Positions 16,792 to 25,542 of a DNA stretch of 64,000 bases are shown here, piece by piece (position 1 is the first letter of the stretch; every line of letters begins with the position of its first letter). The notes below the pieces were generated by a model. That model saw only the letters and a program-made list of their open reading frames with translations, made no database searches and was not told the origin of the DNA. Origin of the DNA: Urbifossiella sp043733485. Lineage in GTDB: Bacteria; Planctomycetota; Planctomycetia; Gemmatales; Gemmataceae. A program made the position numbers and the translations under genes. The stretch is taken from contig JAYTGN010000057.1 of the NCBI GenBank assembly GCA_043733485.1, positions 19,780 to 83,779 of the forward strand, written 5' to 3'.

Positions 16792-17556
16792 ATGTCGAAG
16801 CCGATCGGCCGAATGCTGCCCTTATCGCCTTATCGCCGCACCGTCGCGGACCTAATGCACTTCAGCCAGCAAGTTCCGGCCGTGACGGCGGAACGCCGCA
16901 TGGACCTGAGCGCCCTCATCGCCGCCCGTACGGCCGCGCCGCTTCGTTCGAGTTGGACCGTCCTCTTCAGCAAGGCCTATGCGATCGTCGGACGCGATTA
17001 CCCAGAACTGCGGCGGTCGTACCTCAAGTTCCCCTGGGCCCACCTCTACGAACATCCGCACAGCATCGCGGCCCTAAACATCGAACGGCGACTCGCCGAC
17101 GAAGACGTCGTACTCTTCTGCCTCATCCGCAGCCCCGAGAATCGCTCGCTCGAAGAAATGGACGCGATGGTGCGCTACCACCGTGACACGCCGATCGAGC
17201 AACTCCGCTGCTTCCAGCGTTCGGTCGGGTTAGGGAAGGTGCCGTGGCCATTCCGCAGAGGGGTCTGGTGGATGGGATTGAACGCGTTCGGTCGCCGCCG
17301 CTGCCACAACTTCGGCACCTTCAGCGTCTCGTCGATCGCGTCGCAGGGCGCGGGGCTGGTCTCGCTCATTCCCATTCTCACCTCGGCCATGCACTACGGG
17401 TTGTTCGAGCCGAACGGCATGCTCCCAATGCGGATCACGTGGGACCACCGCGTGATGGACGGCGCGACGATCGCCCGAGTTCTGGTCGATCTGGAATCCG
17501 TGCTGAATCGCGAGATGGTCCGCGAACTGTCCGGCAGCTACCGCGCCGCCGCCTAA
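16792..17556 (+). CDS. 2-oxoacid dehydrogenase E2-type acyltransferase (catalytic domain only)
   Basis: The 254-residue protein has the E2/CAT-fold signature DHRVMDGA with catalytic H219 and D223. It lacks a lipoyl domain and a peripheral-subunit-binding domain, so it is not a normal dehydrogenase E2. Free-standing E2-like acyltransferases are known to act on carrier- or CoA-bound acyl groups. Being divergent from marR and the halogenase-like enzyme, it may modify the same metabolite; that is inference. A hydrophobic stretch (GAGLVSLIPILTSAM) precedes the active site, as in E2 cores. Confidence 0.82.
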   Translation: MSKPIGRMLPLSPYRRTVADLMHFSQQVPAVTAERRMDLSALIAARTAAPLRSSWTVLFSKAYAIVGRDYPELRRSYLKFPWAHLYEHPHSIAALNIERRLADEDVVLFCLIRSPENRSLEEMDAMVRYHRDTPIEQLRCFQRSVGLGKVPWPFRRGVWWMGLNAFGRRRCHNFGTFSVSSIASQGAGLVSLIPILTSAMHYGLFEPNGMLPMRITWDHRVMDGATIARVLVDLESVLNREMVRELSGSYRAAA

Positions 17557-17597
17557 CACCGCTCGCCTTCGAAGGGCATTTCTCGTTCAATCTGAGT

Positions 17598-18752
17598 ATG
17601 GCCATCGACCTGACCCAAACGCTCGCCGACCTCGTGCGGATTCCCTCGGTGAATCCGATGGGCCGCACGGACCTGCCCGCGGACATCCTGTTCGAACCGC
17701 GCGTGACCGCGTACCTGGAAGCACGCCTCCGCGGTCTCGGGTGTTCGCCGCGCCGCCAAACGGTACTGCCCGGCCGCGACAACCTCATCACCGTTTACGA
17801 GCCTCCGACCCCGCCGCCGTTCATCGTCATCTTCGAGTGTCATCAGGACACGGTGCCCGTCGATGGCATGATCGTCGAGCCATTCGGGGGAAAGGTCGAT
17901 GGGGGAAAACTATTCGGCCGCGGTGCCTGCGACGTGAAGGCCGGCGCGACCGTAATGCTCGCCGCGTTCGCCCGACTCGTGCAGGAGAAGCCCGCCGGTT
18001 CCGCGCGGGTGATTCTCGCTTACACCGCGGACGAAGAACACACCTTCCTCGGCGTCCAGGAACTCGTCAAGCACGACCTCGTGGCGGACTATGCCATCGT
18101 GGCCGAGCCGACGCTCTTGAACATTGTGCGGGCTCACAAGGGTGTGGTCCGCTGGGTGATCGAAACGCCGGGCCGTGCCTGCCACAGTTCGCGGCCCGAG
18201 AACGGCGTGAACGCGATCTACCGCATGGGCCGCTTGCTCGCCGCCATCGAGGCCTATGCCGCGGACCTGCACGCTCGCACGCCCGATCCGCTGCTCGGGC
18301 CGCGAACCATCTCCGTCGGTCGCATCCTCGGCGGCGTCTCGGCCAACACCGTACCGGATGTCTGCCGCATTGACGTGGATCGACGGCTCGTTCCGGGCGA
18401 ATCCGCGTCCGACGCCGGCCGCGATCTCGAATCATTCTTGAAGGGCTTCGCCGGAATCGACTTCCCCTTCGCCTTGAAGGAATCGCACACTCCGTGCCAG
18501 CCACTGAGCCCGGGACTGTCCGGCCCACTCGTCTCGCGGCTCGGCCGGGCCATCGATTCCGTCGTGGGACATCACGAAGTGCAGGTCGTGCCTTTCGGCA
18601 CCGATGCGTCCACGATTGCCCGCGCCGGCATCCCCGCCGTCGTCTTCGGCCCCGGCGACATCGCGCAGGCCCACACCAAGGACGAGTGGATCGACCTCGC
18701 CCAGCTCGAACCCGCCGCCGAGATTCTTTATCGCTTTGCACTGGGAACGTGA
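17598..18752 (+). CDS. M20-family metallopeptidase/deacylase (ArgE/DapE-like)
   Basis: ATG 17598 gives 384 residues. Metal ligands are visible in ECHQDTVPVDG (His), RGACDVKAG (bridging Asp), YTADEEHTF (catalytic Glu plus ligand Glu) and VAEPT. The dimerisation domain lies between about 180 and 290, and a C-terminal His-containing segment (AQAHTKDEW) completes the site. The family includes acetylornithine deacetylase, succinyl-diaminopimelate desuccinylase and carboxypeptidase G2; motif order does not separate them. Confidence 0.87.
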   Translation: MAIDLTQTLADLVRIPSVNPMGRTDLPADILFEPRVTAYLEARLRGLGCSPRRQTVLPGRDNLITVYEPPTPPPFIVIFECHQDTVPVDGMIVEPFGGKVDGGKLFGRGACDVKAGATVMLAAFARLVQEKPAGSARVILAYTADEEHTFLGVQELVKHDLVADYAIVAEPTLLNIVRAHKGVVRWVIETPGRACHSSRPENGVNAIYRMGRLLAAIEAYAADLHARTPDPLLGPRTISVGRILGGVSANTVPDVCRIDVDRRLVPGESASDAGRDLESFLKGFAGIDFPFALKESHTPCQPLSPGLSGPLVSRLGRAIDSVVGHHEVQVVPFGTDASTIARAGIPAVVFGPGDIAQAHTKDEWIDLAQLEPAAEILYRFALGT

Positions 18753-18812
18753 CGAACCGCGAATCGCGAATTAGACTGAACAGCGCAGCACCACCATAAA
18801 CGGGAGACACGG

Positions 18813-18968
18813 ATGAGCATCGTTCGCATGGGCATGTCGGAAGACGGGAAGTTCGGCGACGGCTACGACTCGATCTTCGGGAAGAAGACGACGGGCGAGA
18901 AGCCGGCGGCGAAGGTCGAGAAGAAGCCGGCCAAGAAGCCCGCCAAGAAGCCCGCCAAGAAAAAGTAG
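18813..18968 (+). CDS. Lysine-rich microprotein (51 aa)
   Basis: ATG 18813 is preceded by CGGGAGA. The product has a globular N-terminus (SIVRMGMSEDGKFGDGYDSIFGKK) and a tail made of three KKPAKKPA-type repeats ending in KKK. Such tails bind nucleic acid in bacterial HU/histone-like extensions. The conserved-looking N-terminus and the clear ribosome binding site argue for a real gene. The function is unknown. Confidence 0.65.
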   Translation: MSIVRMGMSEDGKFGDGYDSIFGKKTTGEKPAAKVEKKPAKKPAKKPAKKK

Positions 18969-19052
18969 CCAGCGTACGCAGCCGATTTTTTCGCACGTCG
19001 CGCGCTCGTCTCGGAGTTCCTGCGTAAAATGCCGCCAAAGCGGAGCGGTTCC

Positions 19053-20336
19053 ATGCGTGTGATTCTCGTCCTTCTTGCGTTCGGGCTTTACGTTCCCTCG
19101 TCGCAGGCGGACGATCCGCCTCGGGAAGTCGCGGCCAAGGCGCGTTCGCTCGCCGCCACGTTCGCGGCGCGGCCGGTTGGAACGGCCGGGTTCAAGATTC
19201 TGCCCGAAAACGCGGATCTGTTTTCCTCCGATCTCTTGGTCACGCTTCCCGGTGCGAGCCTCGAATCGAAGAACGGCGCAGTCGCGGTCAAGTCGCTGGC
19301 GGACTACGACGGCAAGTCGCCGTTGCCGGCTCTCGAAACGGCGTTCACGCTGAATGAAGCAAGGGATGTCGACCTCGATCTGACGCTCGACCGAGGCCGC
19401 GTGGACCTGACCAGCCTCAAGGCCACGGCGACCGTTCGCGTGCGGTTCTGGGATCAGTCGTGGAAGATTTCGCTCGACGGGAAGGGAACGCGGGTGGCGT
19501 TGGAACTGTGCGGCCGCTGGCCGGCGGGCTCGCGATTCAAGGTCGCGGTGAAGGGAACGGACAAGCCGCCCGAGCCGGTGGCGTCGCTGGTGATGCTGGT
19601 GGTAAATGGTTCCGCGGCCGCGGACTTGGGCGGGATCACGTTGGGTTTAAAGGCGCCGCCGGGGCCGGCGCTGGTCGAGTGGGATAGCGTGGCGGGAACG
19701 CGGCCTCAACCGCAAAAGCTCGACAAACTCCCCGACTGGGCGGACCCTGAAGCCTCGCTTTCGGTCGAGGCCAAGAAGACGGCGGCAGGCGTGGAGAAAT
19801 TTCGCAAGGCCCGCGCCGAGAACGCCGCGACGGCACTGAACGCCTTCCTCGATTCCGCCGACCCCATCGAACAGCGGATTGCGCTGGTCACACTCGGAGC
19901 GACCGACGATCTCGAACCGCTCGGCAAGGCCCTGGCCTCCGCCCGGAATGCCGAACAGTGGGACTTCGGCATCACCATCGTTCGCCACTGGCTCGGCCGC
20001 TGCCCCGGCAACGATCAGAAACTTTACGCGGTGCTCACCTCGCCGGCACAAGGTTACTCCCCCGCCACGGCCCGAACCATCCTTCAGCTTCTGTTTGGGT
20101 TCGACCCGGAGGATCTGAAGCAGCCCGAGACTTTCGAAGTACTCATCGAGTATTTGGCTCACGAGCAGTCGCCGATCCGCAATCTGGCCGCCTGGCACCT
20201 CGTGCGGCTCGTGCCTCAGGGCAAGAGCATCGGCTTCAAGCCGAACGGGACGAAGGAAGAATCCGACGCGACGTACCGTGCCTGGAAGAAACTGATTCCG
20301 CCGGGAAAGCTTCCACCGGAAGCGAAGAAAGGCTAA
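19053..20336 (+). CDS. Secreted protein of unknown function
   Basis: The start at 19053 (third in-frame option) places a signal peptide at the N-terminus (MRVILVLLAFGLYVPSSQA). An in-frame ATG at 19029 would add eight polar residues. The N-terminal half is rich in beta-strand-like sequence (DLDLTLDRGRVDLTSLKATATVRVRFWDQSWKIS), which resembles FecR-like or adhesin-type folds. The C-terminal half is helical. No catalytic motif is recognised. It is followed by another secreted protein gene 45 bp later. Confidence 0.7.
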   Translation: MRVILVLLAFGLYVPSSQADDPPREVAAKARSLAATFAARPVGTAGFKILPENADLFSSDLLVTLPGASLESKNGAVAVKSLADYDGKSPLPALETAFTLNEARDVDLDLTLDRGRVDLTSLKATATVRVRFWDQSWKISLDGKGTRVALELCGRWPAGSRFKVAVKGTDKPPEPVASLVMLVVNGSAAADLGGITLGLKAPPGPALVEWDSVAGTRPQPQKLDKLPDWADPEASLSVEAKKTAAGVEKFRKARAENAATALNAFLDSADPIEQRIALVTLGATDDLEPLGKALASARNAEQWDFGITIVRHWLGRCPGNDQKLYAVLTSPAQGYSPATARTILQLLFGFDPEDLKQPETFEVLIEYLAHEQSPIRNLAAWHLVRLVPQGKSIGFKPNGTKEESDATYRAWKKLIPPGKLPPEAKKG

Positions 20337-20381
20337 AATGGCGGTGGTCGCGATTCGCGGCTTCGCCACAACGAGGCATCC

Positions 20382-21524
20382 ATGAACCAATTCATTCGCT
20401 ACGGGCTGCAGGGATGCGCCTCCGTCTTATTCCTCGCCGCGTACGCGGCACCGGCCTCGGCCCAATATGTGGGCGGCGGGTTCGGCACTCCCGGGCCCCG
20501 CATTCCCGGCGTGCAATTCAACTACATGCAGACCCGGCAATACTCCGTGGGCAGCGGCCTAGGGCCGGGCATCAGCTTCGGCTACACCCTCTCCGGGCCC
20601 GTCGGCTACGGCATCTACAACCGCAACAACTACCAGCCGTCGTCGTTCCTCTCGACGCCGAGTTACAGCGGCTACATGACGGGCGGCGCTCGGCCCAACG
20701 ATGCGGCGGCCCGCGACTTCGCCCGCGCCCAACAGCAGGCGGCCTCGGCGGCGCGGTCGAGCCCCGTCGCGGCCCGCAACGCCATCTACGACCAGTGGGC
20801 ATATGAGAAGCTCGGCGTGGTCGGCCTGCCCGGCATCAAGGCGGGTGAAGACGCACCGGCCGCGCTCCTGAAAGCGCTCAACGGCGCGAACGAAGTCGAG
20901 ATTGCTTCGGGCGAGGCGCTGAACCACATCGTGGTCGGCATCGTGGCCGCGGAGAAGAAAGGGAAGGCGGATTCGGCTTACCTTCCGCCGAACCTCTTGG
21001 CGGAGGTCCGCTTCGCCGGTCCGCCCGCGGCCGACGCCATCAACCTGATGCGACAAGTCGGCAAGCTCAACTTCCCGGCGGCATTCGACGACAGCGCCCT
21101 GACCGAGATTCGTCCGGTTCTCGAAAAGGATTTCGCGGCCGCGGTTGCACCCGTTCTCATCGGTAAGGCTGCGGACTTCACCAAAGTGGCGAAGTTGGAA
21201 CAGGATGTCGCAAAGGCTCGTGCGATCCTCGACCCGATCACCAAGAACCTGGAATTCGCGGACGCAACAGCGGCTCGCCGCTTCCTCAATCAACTCGATG
21301 CGACCGTGGGCGTGCTCAAGGGTGCGGGCACCTCGGGGCTGATCGACCCGCGTTGGGCCACGGAAGGAACGAGCGTCGCGGATTTGGTGAAGCACCTCGT
21401 CAAGAACAAGCTGCTCTTCGCACCGGTGGCCAAGGGTGATGAAGACGCTTATGTCGCGCTCCACCGCGGCCTCGCAGCGTATCACTTCGTGCTTAACGAA
21501 AGCCAGAAGCCCCCGAAGAAGTAA
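20382..21524 (+). CDS. Secreted protein of unknown function
   Basis: A signal peptide (FLAAYAAPASAQ) precedes a Gly/Tyr/Asn-rich segment (YVGGGFGTPGPRIPGVQFNY, continuing with SGPVGYGIYNRNNYQ) of low complexity, which looks surface exposed. Residues about 150-380 are helical and Ala-rich. No known domain is recognised. It may be co-transcribed with the preceding secreted protein and the following small membrane protein. Confidence 0.7.
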   Translation: MNQFIRYGLQGCASVLFLAAYAAPASAQYVGGGFGTPGPRIPGVQFNYMQTRQYSVGSGLGPGISFGYTLSGPVGYGIYNRNNYQPSSFLSTPSYSGYMTGGARPNDAAARDFARAQQQAASAARSSPVAARNAIYDQWAYEKLGVVGLPGIKAGEDAPAALLKALNGANEVEIASGEALNHIVVGIVAAEKKGKADSAYLPPNLLAEVRFAGPPAADAINLMRQVGKLNFPAAFDDSALTEIRPVLEKDFAAAVAPVLIGKAADFTKVAKLEQDVAKARAILDPITKNLEFADATAARRFLNQLDATVGVLKGAGTSGLIDPRWATEGTSVADLVKHLVKNKLLFAPVAKGDEDAYVALHRGLAAYHFVLNESQKPPKK

Positions 21525-21533
21525 GAAAAGATC

Positions 21534-21929
21534 ATGACAACCACATCAAACCAATCGGCCAAAACGCGCTCGATCCCTCCTCTGGCAGTTGTGGCGATCT
21601 TGGGGACGGCGTGGCTTCCCGCCATCATTTTGGCGGCGTTTCTTCCTCGATTTGTATCTGTCTTCGACCGCATCTCCGAGAAAGGCGAATTGCCCACTCT
21701 TGCCCGCACCATGCTTCCACTAGGCCGACTTGGGCCAATCCCAGCGGTGCTTATTGTTGCCGGCTGTGTCGCGGTGCTGGTCGGTATCTTTCATGTCTGG
21801 TCGCGAGCCGGCCTCCGTCACAGATGGATCGTCCTCTCCGCCCTTTCGTTCGCAGGGTTTGCAGCGTTCTCCATCGGTTTAATCGGCCTGATTCAGCCTG
21901 TTTATTCGATCGGCGCTCAAGTCCGGTAG
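21534..21929 (+). CDS. Small three-helix membrane protein
   Basis: The 131-residue protein has three hydrophobic helices (about 17-39, 68-90 and 98-120). The segment FLPRFVSVFDRISEKGELPTLARTML resembles the loop after the first helix in type II secretion/pilus PilC-GspF proteins, but the rest of that family is missing. It begins 9 bp after the preceding gene. The function is unknown. Confidence 0.65.
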   Translation: MTTTSNQSAKTRSIPPLAVVAILGTAWLPAIILAAFLPRFVSVFDRISEKGELPTLARTMLPLGRLGPIPAVLIVAGCVAVLVGIFHVWSRAGLRHRWIVLSALSFAGFAAFSIGLIGLIQPVYSIGAQVR

Positions 21930-22040
21930 CCGCCTACGGCTTGTTCATTTCTCTCAGCGGGAATAAACCAAACACCATCGGGGTCAAACCCGCGAGATCG
22001 GTCTCCCTCGCAACGGACCCCCACGTACAAAAAGGTGGAC

Positions 22041-23036
22041 ATGAAGCGGGCACTCATCACCGGCGTCACCGGCCAAGACGGAAGCTACCTCGCGGAACTG
22101 CTCCTCGATCAGGGCTACGAAGTCCACGGAATCGTGCGCCGATCCAGCACCGAATCCTTCGAACGCATCCACCACCTCACCGGCAAGATTCACCTCCACC
22201 AGGCCGATTTGCTCGATCAGCTTTCCATCATCGACGTGATGAAGGAATCGAAGCCCGAAGAGGTGTACAACCTCGCGGCGCAAAGCTTCGTGCCGACGAG
22301 TTGGAAGCAGCCGGTACTCACCAGCGAGTTCACGGCCATCGGCGTCACCCGCGTGCTCGAAGCCATTCGCCTGCTCGGGCCAGACACAATCCGCTTCTAT
22401 CAGGCCTCTTCGAGCGAGATGTTCGGCAAGGTGGTCGAGGTGCCTCAGACGGAGACGACACCGTTCTATCCGCGGAGCCCGTACGGCGTGGCCAAGGTCT
22501 ACGGCCACTGGATCACGGTGAACTACCGCGAAAGCTACAACATGTACTGCTGCTCGGGCATCCTCTTCAACCACGAGAGCGAACGCCGTGGCCGCGAGTT
22601 CGTCACGCGGAAGGTCACGGACGGCGTGGCCCGCATCAAGCTCGGCATGGCCAAGGAACTCCGCCTCGGCAACCTCGACTCCAAGCGCGACTGGGGCTTT
22701 GCCGGCGATTACGTCCGCGCCATGTGGCTGATGTTGCAGCAACCCAAGCCCGACGATTACGTCGTCGCCACGGGTCAGACGCACACGGTGAAGAAGCTCG
22801 TCGAACTCGCATTCCAGGCCGCTGGTCTCGACTGGGAAAAGTACGTCGTCTGCGATCCGGCTCTGGTTCGCCCCGCGGAAGTGGACCTACTCATCGGCGA
22901 CCCCGCGAAAGCGAAGGCGAAGCTCGGCTGGGTGCCCGAAGTGACGTTCGAGAAGCTGATCGAACGCATGGTGAAGGCGGACCTGGCCCGCCTCCAGGGC
23001 CAGCCGCTCCCAGACTTCAAGGCACGCGGAATCTGA
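22041..23036 (+). CDS. gmd: GDP-mannose 4,6-dehydratase
   Basis: ATG 22041 is preceded by AAAGGTGG. The 331-residue SDR-type protein has the extended Rossmann motif TGVTGQDGSYLAE, the active-site YGVAK of SPYGVAKVYGHW, and NHESERRG and RDWGFAGDYV, which are diagnostic of GMD. It converts GDP-D-mannose to GDP-4-keto-6-deoxy-D-mannose. The next sugar-nucleotide gene (rmd at 24559) would reduce this product. Confidence 0.96.
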   Translation: MKRALITGVTGQDGSYLAELLLDQGYEVHGIVRRSSTESFERIHHLTGKIHLHQADLLDQLSIIDVMKESKPEEVYNLAAQSFVPTSWKQPVLTSEFTAIGVTRVLEAIRLLGPDTIRFYQASSSEMFGKVVEVPQTETTPFYPRSPYGVAKVYGHWITVNYRESYNMYCCSGILFNHESERRGREFVTRKVTDGVARIKLGMAKELRLGNLDSKRDWGFAGDYVRAMWLMLQQPKPDDYVVATGQTHTVKKLVELAFQAAGLDWEKYVVCDPALVRPAEVDLLIGDPAKAKAKLGWVPEVTFEKLIERMVKADLARLQGQPLPDFKARGI

Positions 23037-23708
23037 GTGACCATGTGGGAGGCGTTCGTGAAACAGAATCTTCGACTTGCATTGGTCGTCGTCGCCACCG
23101 TGGCGGTCGCAATCGTTCTGAGCCGCTACAAGACCTTTCGCGACACCACGACGACCACGACATCCCCCGAGGTCGAGCCTCCTTCCGTTCGGCTCGTCCC
23201 GGCCAAATTGTTCTCGGGCGATTTCGAACGACTCCGACCACATCTGCGCCTGACGGCAACCGGCTTCTTCCGCGCGGAGATCACGGGGCGGGAGGTCATG
23301 CTCGGCTCGGACTGGGAGATGTGGAAGGATGGGAAGAAAAGCCAGGAACTCGGAAGCCATTTGACCCGAACGGAATCACCGGCGGAAGTGTCGTACTCGC
23401 TGCAGGCATTCGTCACCCATGAGGGGAAAAAGAAATTCAGTCTGGTCGATGCGATCACGGGAGTCACGGGAGGCACGCACACAACGGAATTCGACCAGCC
23501 GGAGTCACTCGGCACTACGATGTCCGGCACTGCGGAAATCCGCGAGCCCGTGGTTCTGCCCGAGGGCGAATCCGTGCTGATCTGGGCCTATTTGATTCAC
23601 AACGACATGAAACGGCCCGTCTTGAGCCCGATTGAGGATGCGGTGAAGAACTCGCGTTGGGCTCTCGTCGTGAAAGCGCGTTGGGAACGGCCTGAGACGT
23701 CGAAGTGA
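23037..23708 (+). CDS. Membrane-anchored protein of unknown function
   Basis: One N-terminal membrane helix (LALVVVATVAVAIVL) is followed by a Thr-rich linker and a periplasmic domain of about 160 residues (beta-rich, ending KARWERPETSK). It starts right at the gmd stop (GTG 23037, or ATG 23043), so it is probably translated from the same mRNA. No known domain is recognised. Confidence 0.65.
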   Translation: MTMWEAFVKQNLRLALVVVATVAVAIVLSRYKTFRDTTTTTTSPEVEPPSVRLVPAKLFSGDFERLRPHLRLTATGFFRAEITGREVMLGSDWEMWKDGKKSQELGSHLTRTESPAEVSYSLQAFVTHEGKKKFSLVDAITGVTGGTHTTEFDQPESLGTTMSGTAEIREPVVLPEGESVLIWAYLIHNDMKRPVLSPIEDAVKNSRWALVVKARWERPETSK

Positions 23709-23729
23709 TCCGAGTGCGAGTGCCTGAAC

Positions 23730-24128
23730 TTGACACCCGTGCCTTCAACCATCATTCTGCATCATGGGACCACGCTGCATCGGGCCCAACGGATCGTTGC
23801 GAACGGGCCGGATGCCTATTACGTGGAGCCGGGCGGTGTTCGTCGATGGGACGAACCGGGATTCTCCGCCAGGCGGGTTGATATCAAGACCGACGCCTTG
23901 GCTTCGCCCCAAGAATACGCCCGTTTGAAGGCGAAGAACTTCCCGCATGAAGGCGGTCCGGTGATTCTGGAGATGGAAGTGCCGGCCGATGTGATCGCCG
24001 TCCTTGAAACCGACCCGTTGGCGAAGTTCGCCATGGACAGCGGAGATGCATGCTTCGATCCTCAAGTCGGCATGAACGAGTTGCTAGCGGCTTGGCCGAC
24101 AATCGTGAAACGGGTGATTACCTTATGA
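23730..24128 (+). CDS. Unknown protein with an HGTT motif (possible ADP-ribosyltransferase-like fold)
   Basis: The frame opens with TTG 23730 or GTG 23739. The N-terminus IILHHGTTLHRAQRIVANGP resembles the H-G-T strand and helix that starts the NAD site in KptA/PARP-type ADP-ribosyltransferases and related toxins. A Y-Y and later E residues could complete such a site. The rest (EMEVPADVIAVLETDP) fits the small RES/ART-like fold, but no firm match can be claimed. It overlaps the next gene by ATGA. Confidence 0.6.
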   Translation: MTPVPSTIILHHGTTLHRAQRIVANGPDAYYVEPGGVRRWDEPGFSARRVDIKTDALASPQEYARLKAKNFPHEGGPVILEMEVPADVIAVLETDPLAKFAMDSGDACFDPQVGMNELLAAWPTIVKRVITL

Positions 24129-24556
24129 CATCCGCAGCACAGATCCTGAGACACTTCCATGATCGGCCCGCCGGAGTAACGTTGGACTGGATCATCGAGC
24201 AGTTCCTCGCCTCAGCCCGCGAACTAGGAGCCCTTTCGATCGAAATCCCTCACAGCGAGCCGTCCCGCCTCGAAGCCACAGCAAATGGCGAGAAGGCAAG
24301 TGACACGGGTCGGCCGGGATTGCGGTTGTTACGTACGGTATTGGCCCGGATGGCCAAGATGGGGGCGGACGAGTGCGAAGTCGAGTTCCAGCCTTATGGC
24401 GGCCAAGTTGTGTTCCAACGGGACGGAACCCGAATCGAAGTGGACTTCGAAAACACGACCGTCAATCAGCGATTCTCGATGATCGCGGTTCCCTCAACAA
24501 TCTCGTCGGGCTCCCAGACTGGATCGAGAAATCCCGCACTCTCAGGTGCGGGTTGA
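24125..24556 (+). CDS. Partner protein of unknown function
   Basis: ATG 24125 overlaps the stop of the preceding gene (ATGA). The 143-residue soluble protein has an N-terminal helical part and a beta-rich middle (ADECEVEFQPYGGQVVFQRDGTRIEVDFENTTVNQ). The tight coupling suggests a functional pair with the HGTT protein, possibly an immunity or antitoxin role. This is inferred from organisation only. It lies between gmd and rmd. Confidence 0.6.
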   Translation: MTSAAQILRHFHDRPAGVTLDWIIEQFLASARELGALSIEIPHSEPSRLEATANGEKASDTGRPGLRLLRTVLARMAKMGADECEVEFQPYGGQVVFQRDGTRIEVDFENTTVNQRFSMIAVPSTISSGSQTGSRNPALSGAG

Positions 24557-24558
24557 GG

Positions 24559-25476
24559 ATGCGAATCCTGATTACGGGCATCACCGGGTTCGTCGGCGGG
24601 CACCTCGTCGAGGCGCTGGCGGGGTCGCACGCACTCGTAGGAATCTCCCGCAAACCGAATCCGACCATTCCCGCGGATCTCTTCACCGGCGAACTCACGG
24701 ACACGGCCCGCGTCGAAGAGATCGTCCGCACATTCCGTCCGGAGTGGCTCATTCACCTCGCGGGGTACGCCAATACCGGTGGCTCGTTCAAGGAGCCGGA
24801 CGCTTGCTGGCGCGATAATCTCACCGCCACCCGGTCGCTTTACGACGCCATCGCCCGGACCGAGATTCGTCCTCGAATTCTGTTCGTTTCCACCGGCCTG
24901 ATTTACGGCGACCCGGATGAGCCCGGTCAGCCGTGCGACGAACGCACGACGCTGAAACCCGCCAGCCCCTATGCCGCGAGCAAGGCCGCAGCCGACCTGC
25001 TCAGCTATCAGTACACGCGGAACCCCGGCCTCGACATCGTCCGCATTCGGCTCTTCAACCAGATCGGCCCGAGGCAATCCCCAGACTACGCCGTGGGTAA
25101 CTTCGCTCGACAAATCGCAGCCATCGAAGCTGGGAAGCAACCTCCGCGAATCGAGACCGGCGATCTCTCGGCCCAGCGCGACATCACCGACGTGCGCGAT
25201 ACCGTTGCCGCGTTCCCGCTCCTGCTCCAAAAAGGCCTCAAGGGTGAAGCCTACAACGCGGGTCGCGGCGAAACTTACTCCATGCAGGACATCCTCGACC
25301 GGTTGCTAGCGATTTCCAAAGTGAAGGTCGAGGTGGTTCAGAAGGTGGATCGGAAAGCGGACACGGCGATTACCCGCGCCGACCCCCGAAAACTGAGCCA
25401 TACTACCGGCTGGAGTCCGAAGATTCCCCTGGATCAGACGCTGACGGATATTTTGAATTACTGGCGTTCCGCTTAG
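24559..25476 (+). CDS. rmd: NAD-dependent sugar-nucleotide reductase (GDP-4-keto-6-deoxymannose reductase-like)
   Basis: ATG 24559 gives 305 residues. The NAD(P) motif is TGITGFVGGHL and the active site is YAASK in SPYAASKAAADLL. RIRLFNQIGPRQSPDYAVGNFARQIAAIE and RDITDVRDT are shared with RMD enzymes. Together with gmd this would make GDP-D-rhamnose for cell-surface glycans. Assignment as rmd rather than another extended SDR rests on these motifs plus neighbourhood. Confidence 0.85.
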   Translation: MRILITGITGFVGGHLVEALAGSHALVGISRKPNPTIPADLFTGELTDTARVEEIVRTFRPEWLIHLAGYANTGGSFKEPDACWRDNLTATRSLYDAIARTEIRPRILFVSTGLIYGDPDEPGQPCDERTTLKPASPYAASKAAADLLSYQYTRNPGLDIVRIRLFNQIGPRQSPDYAVGNFARQIAAIEAGKQPPRIETGDLSAQRDITDVRDTVAAFPLLLQKGLKGEAYNAGRGETYSMQDILDRLLAISKVKVEVVQKVDRKADTAITRADPRKLSHTTGWSPKIPLDQTLTDILNYWRSA

Positions 25477-25532
25477 CCGCTTGCGGCTTCGCGATTGAAC
25501 ATTACGACACGCATCGCGAAGCCGCAAGCGGC
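25476..25532 (+). repeat. Inverted pair of the 20-bp CGCGAAGCCGCAAGCGGC repeat
   Basis: GCCGCTTGCGGCTTCGCGAT (25476-25495) is perfectly complementary to ATCGCGAAGCCGCAAGCGGC (25513-25532). It lies between rmd and ugd. Single copies of the same 20-mer occur at 38115, 44178 and 61224, and a diverged copy near 38866. Confidence 0.85.
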
Positions 25533-25542
25533 GAGAGGCATC

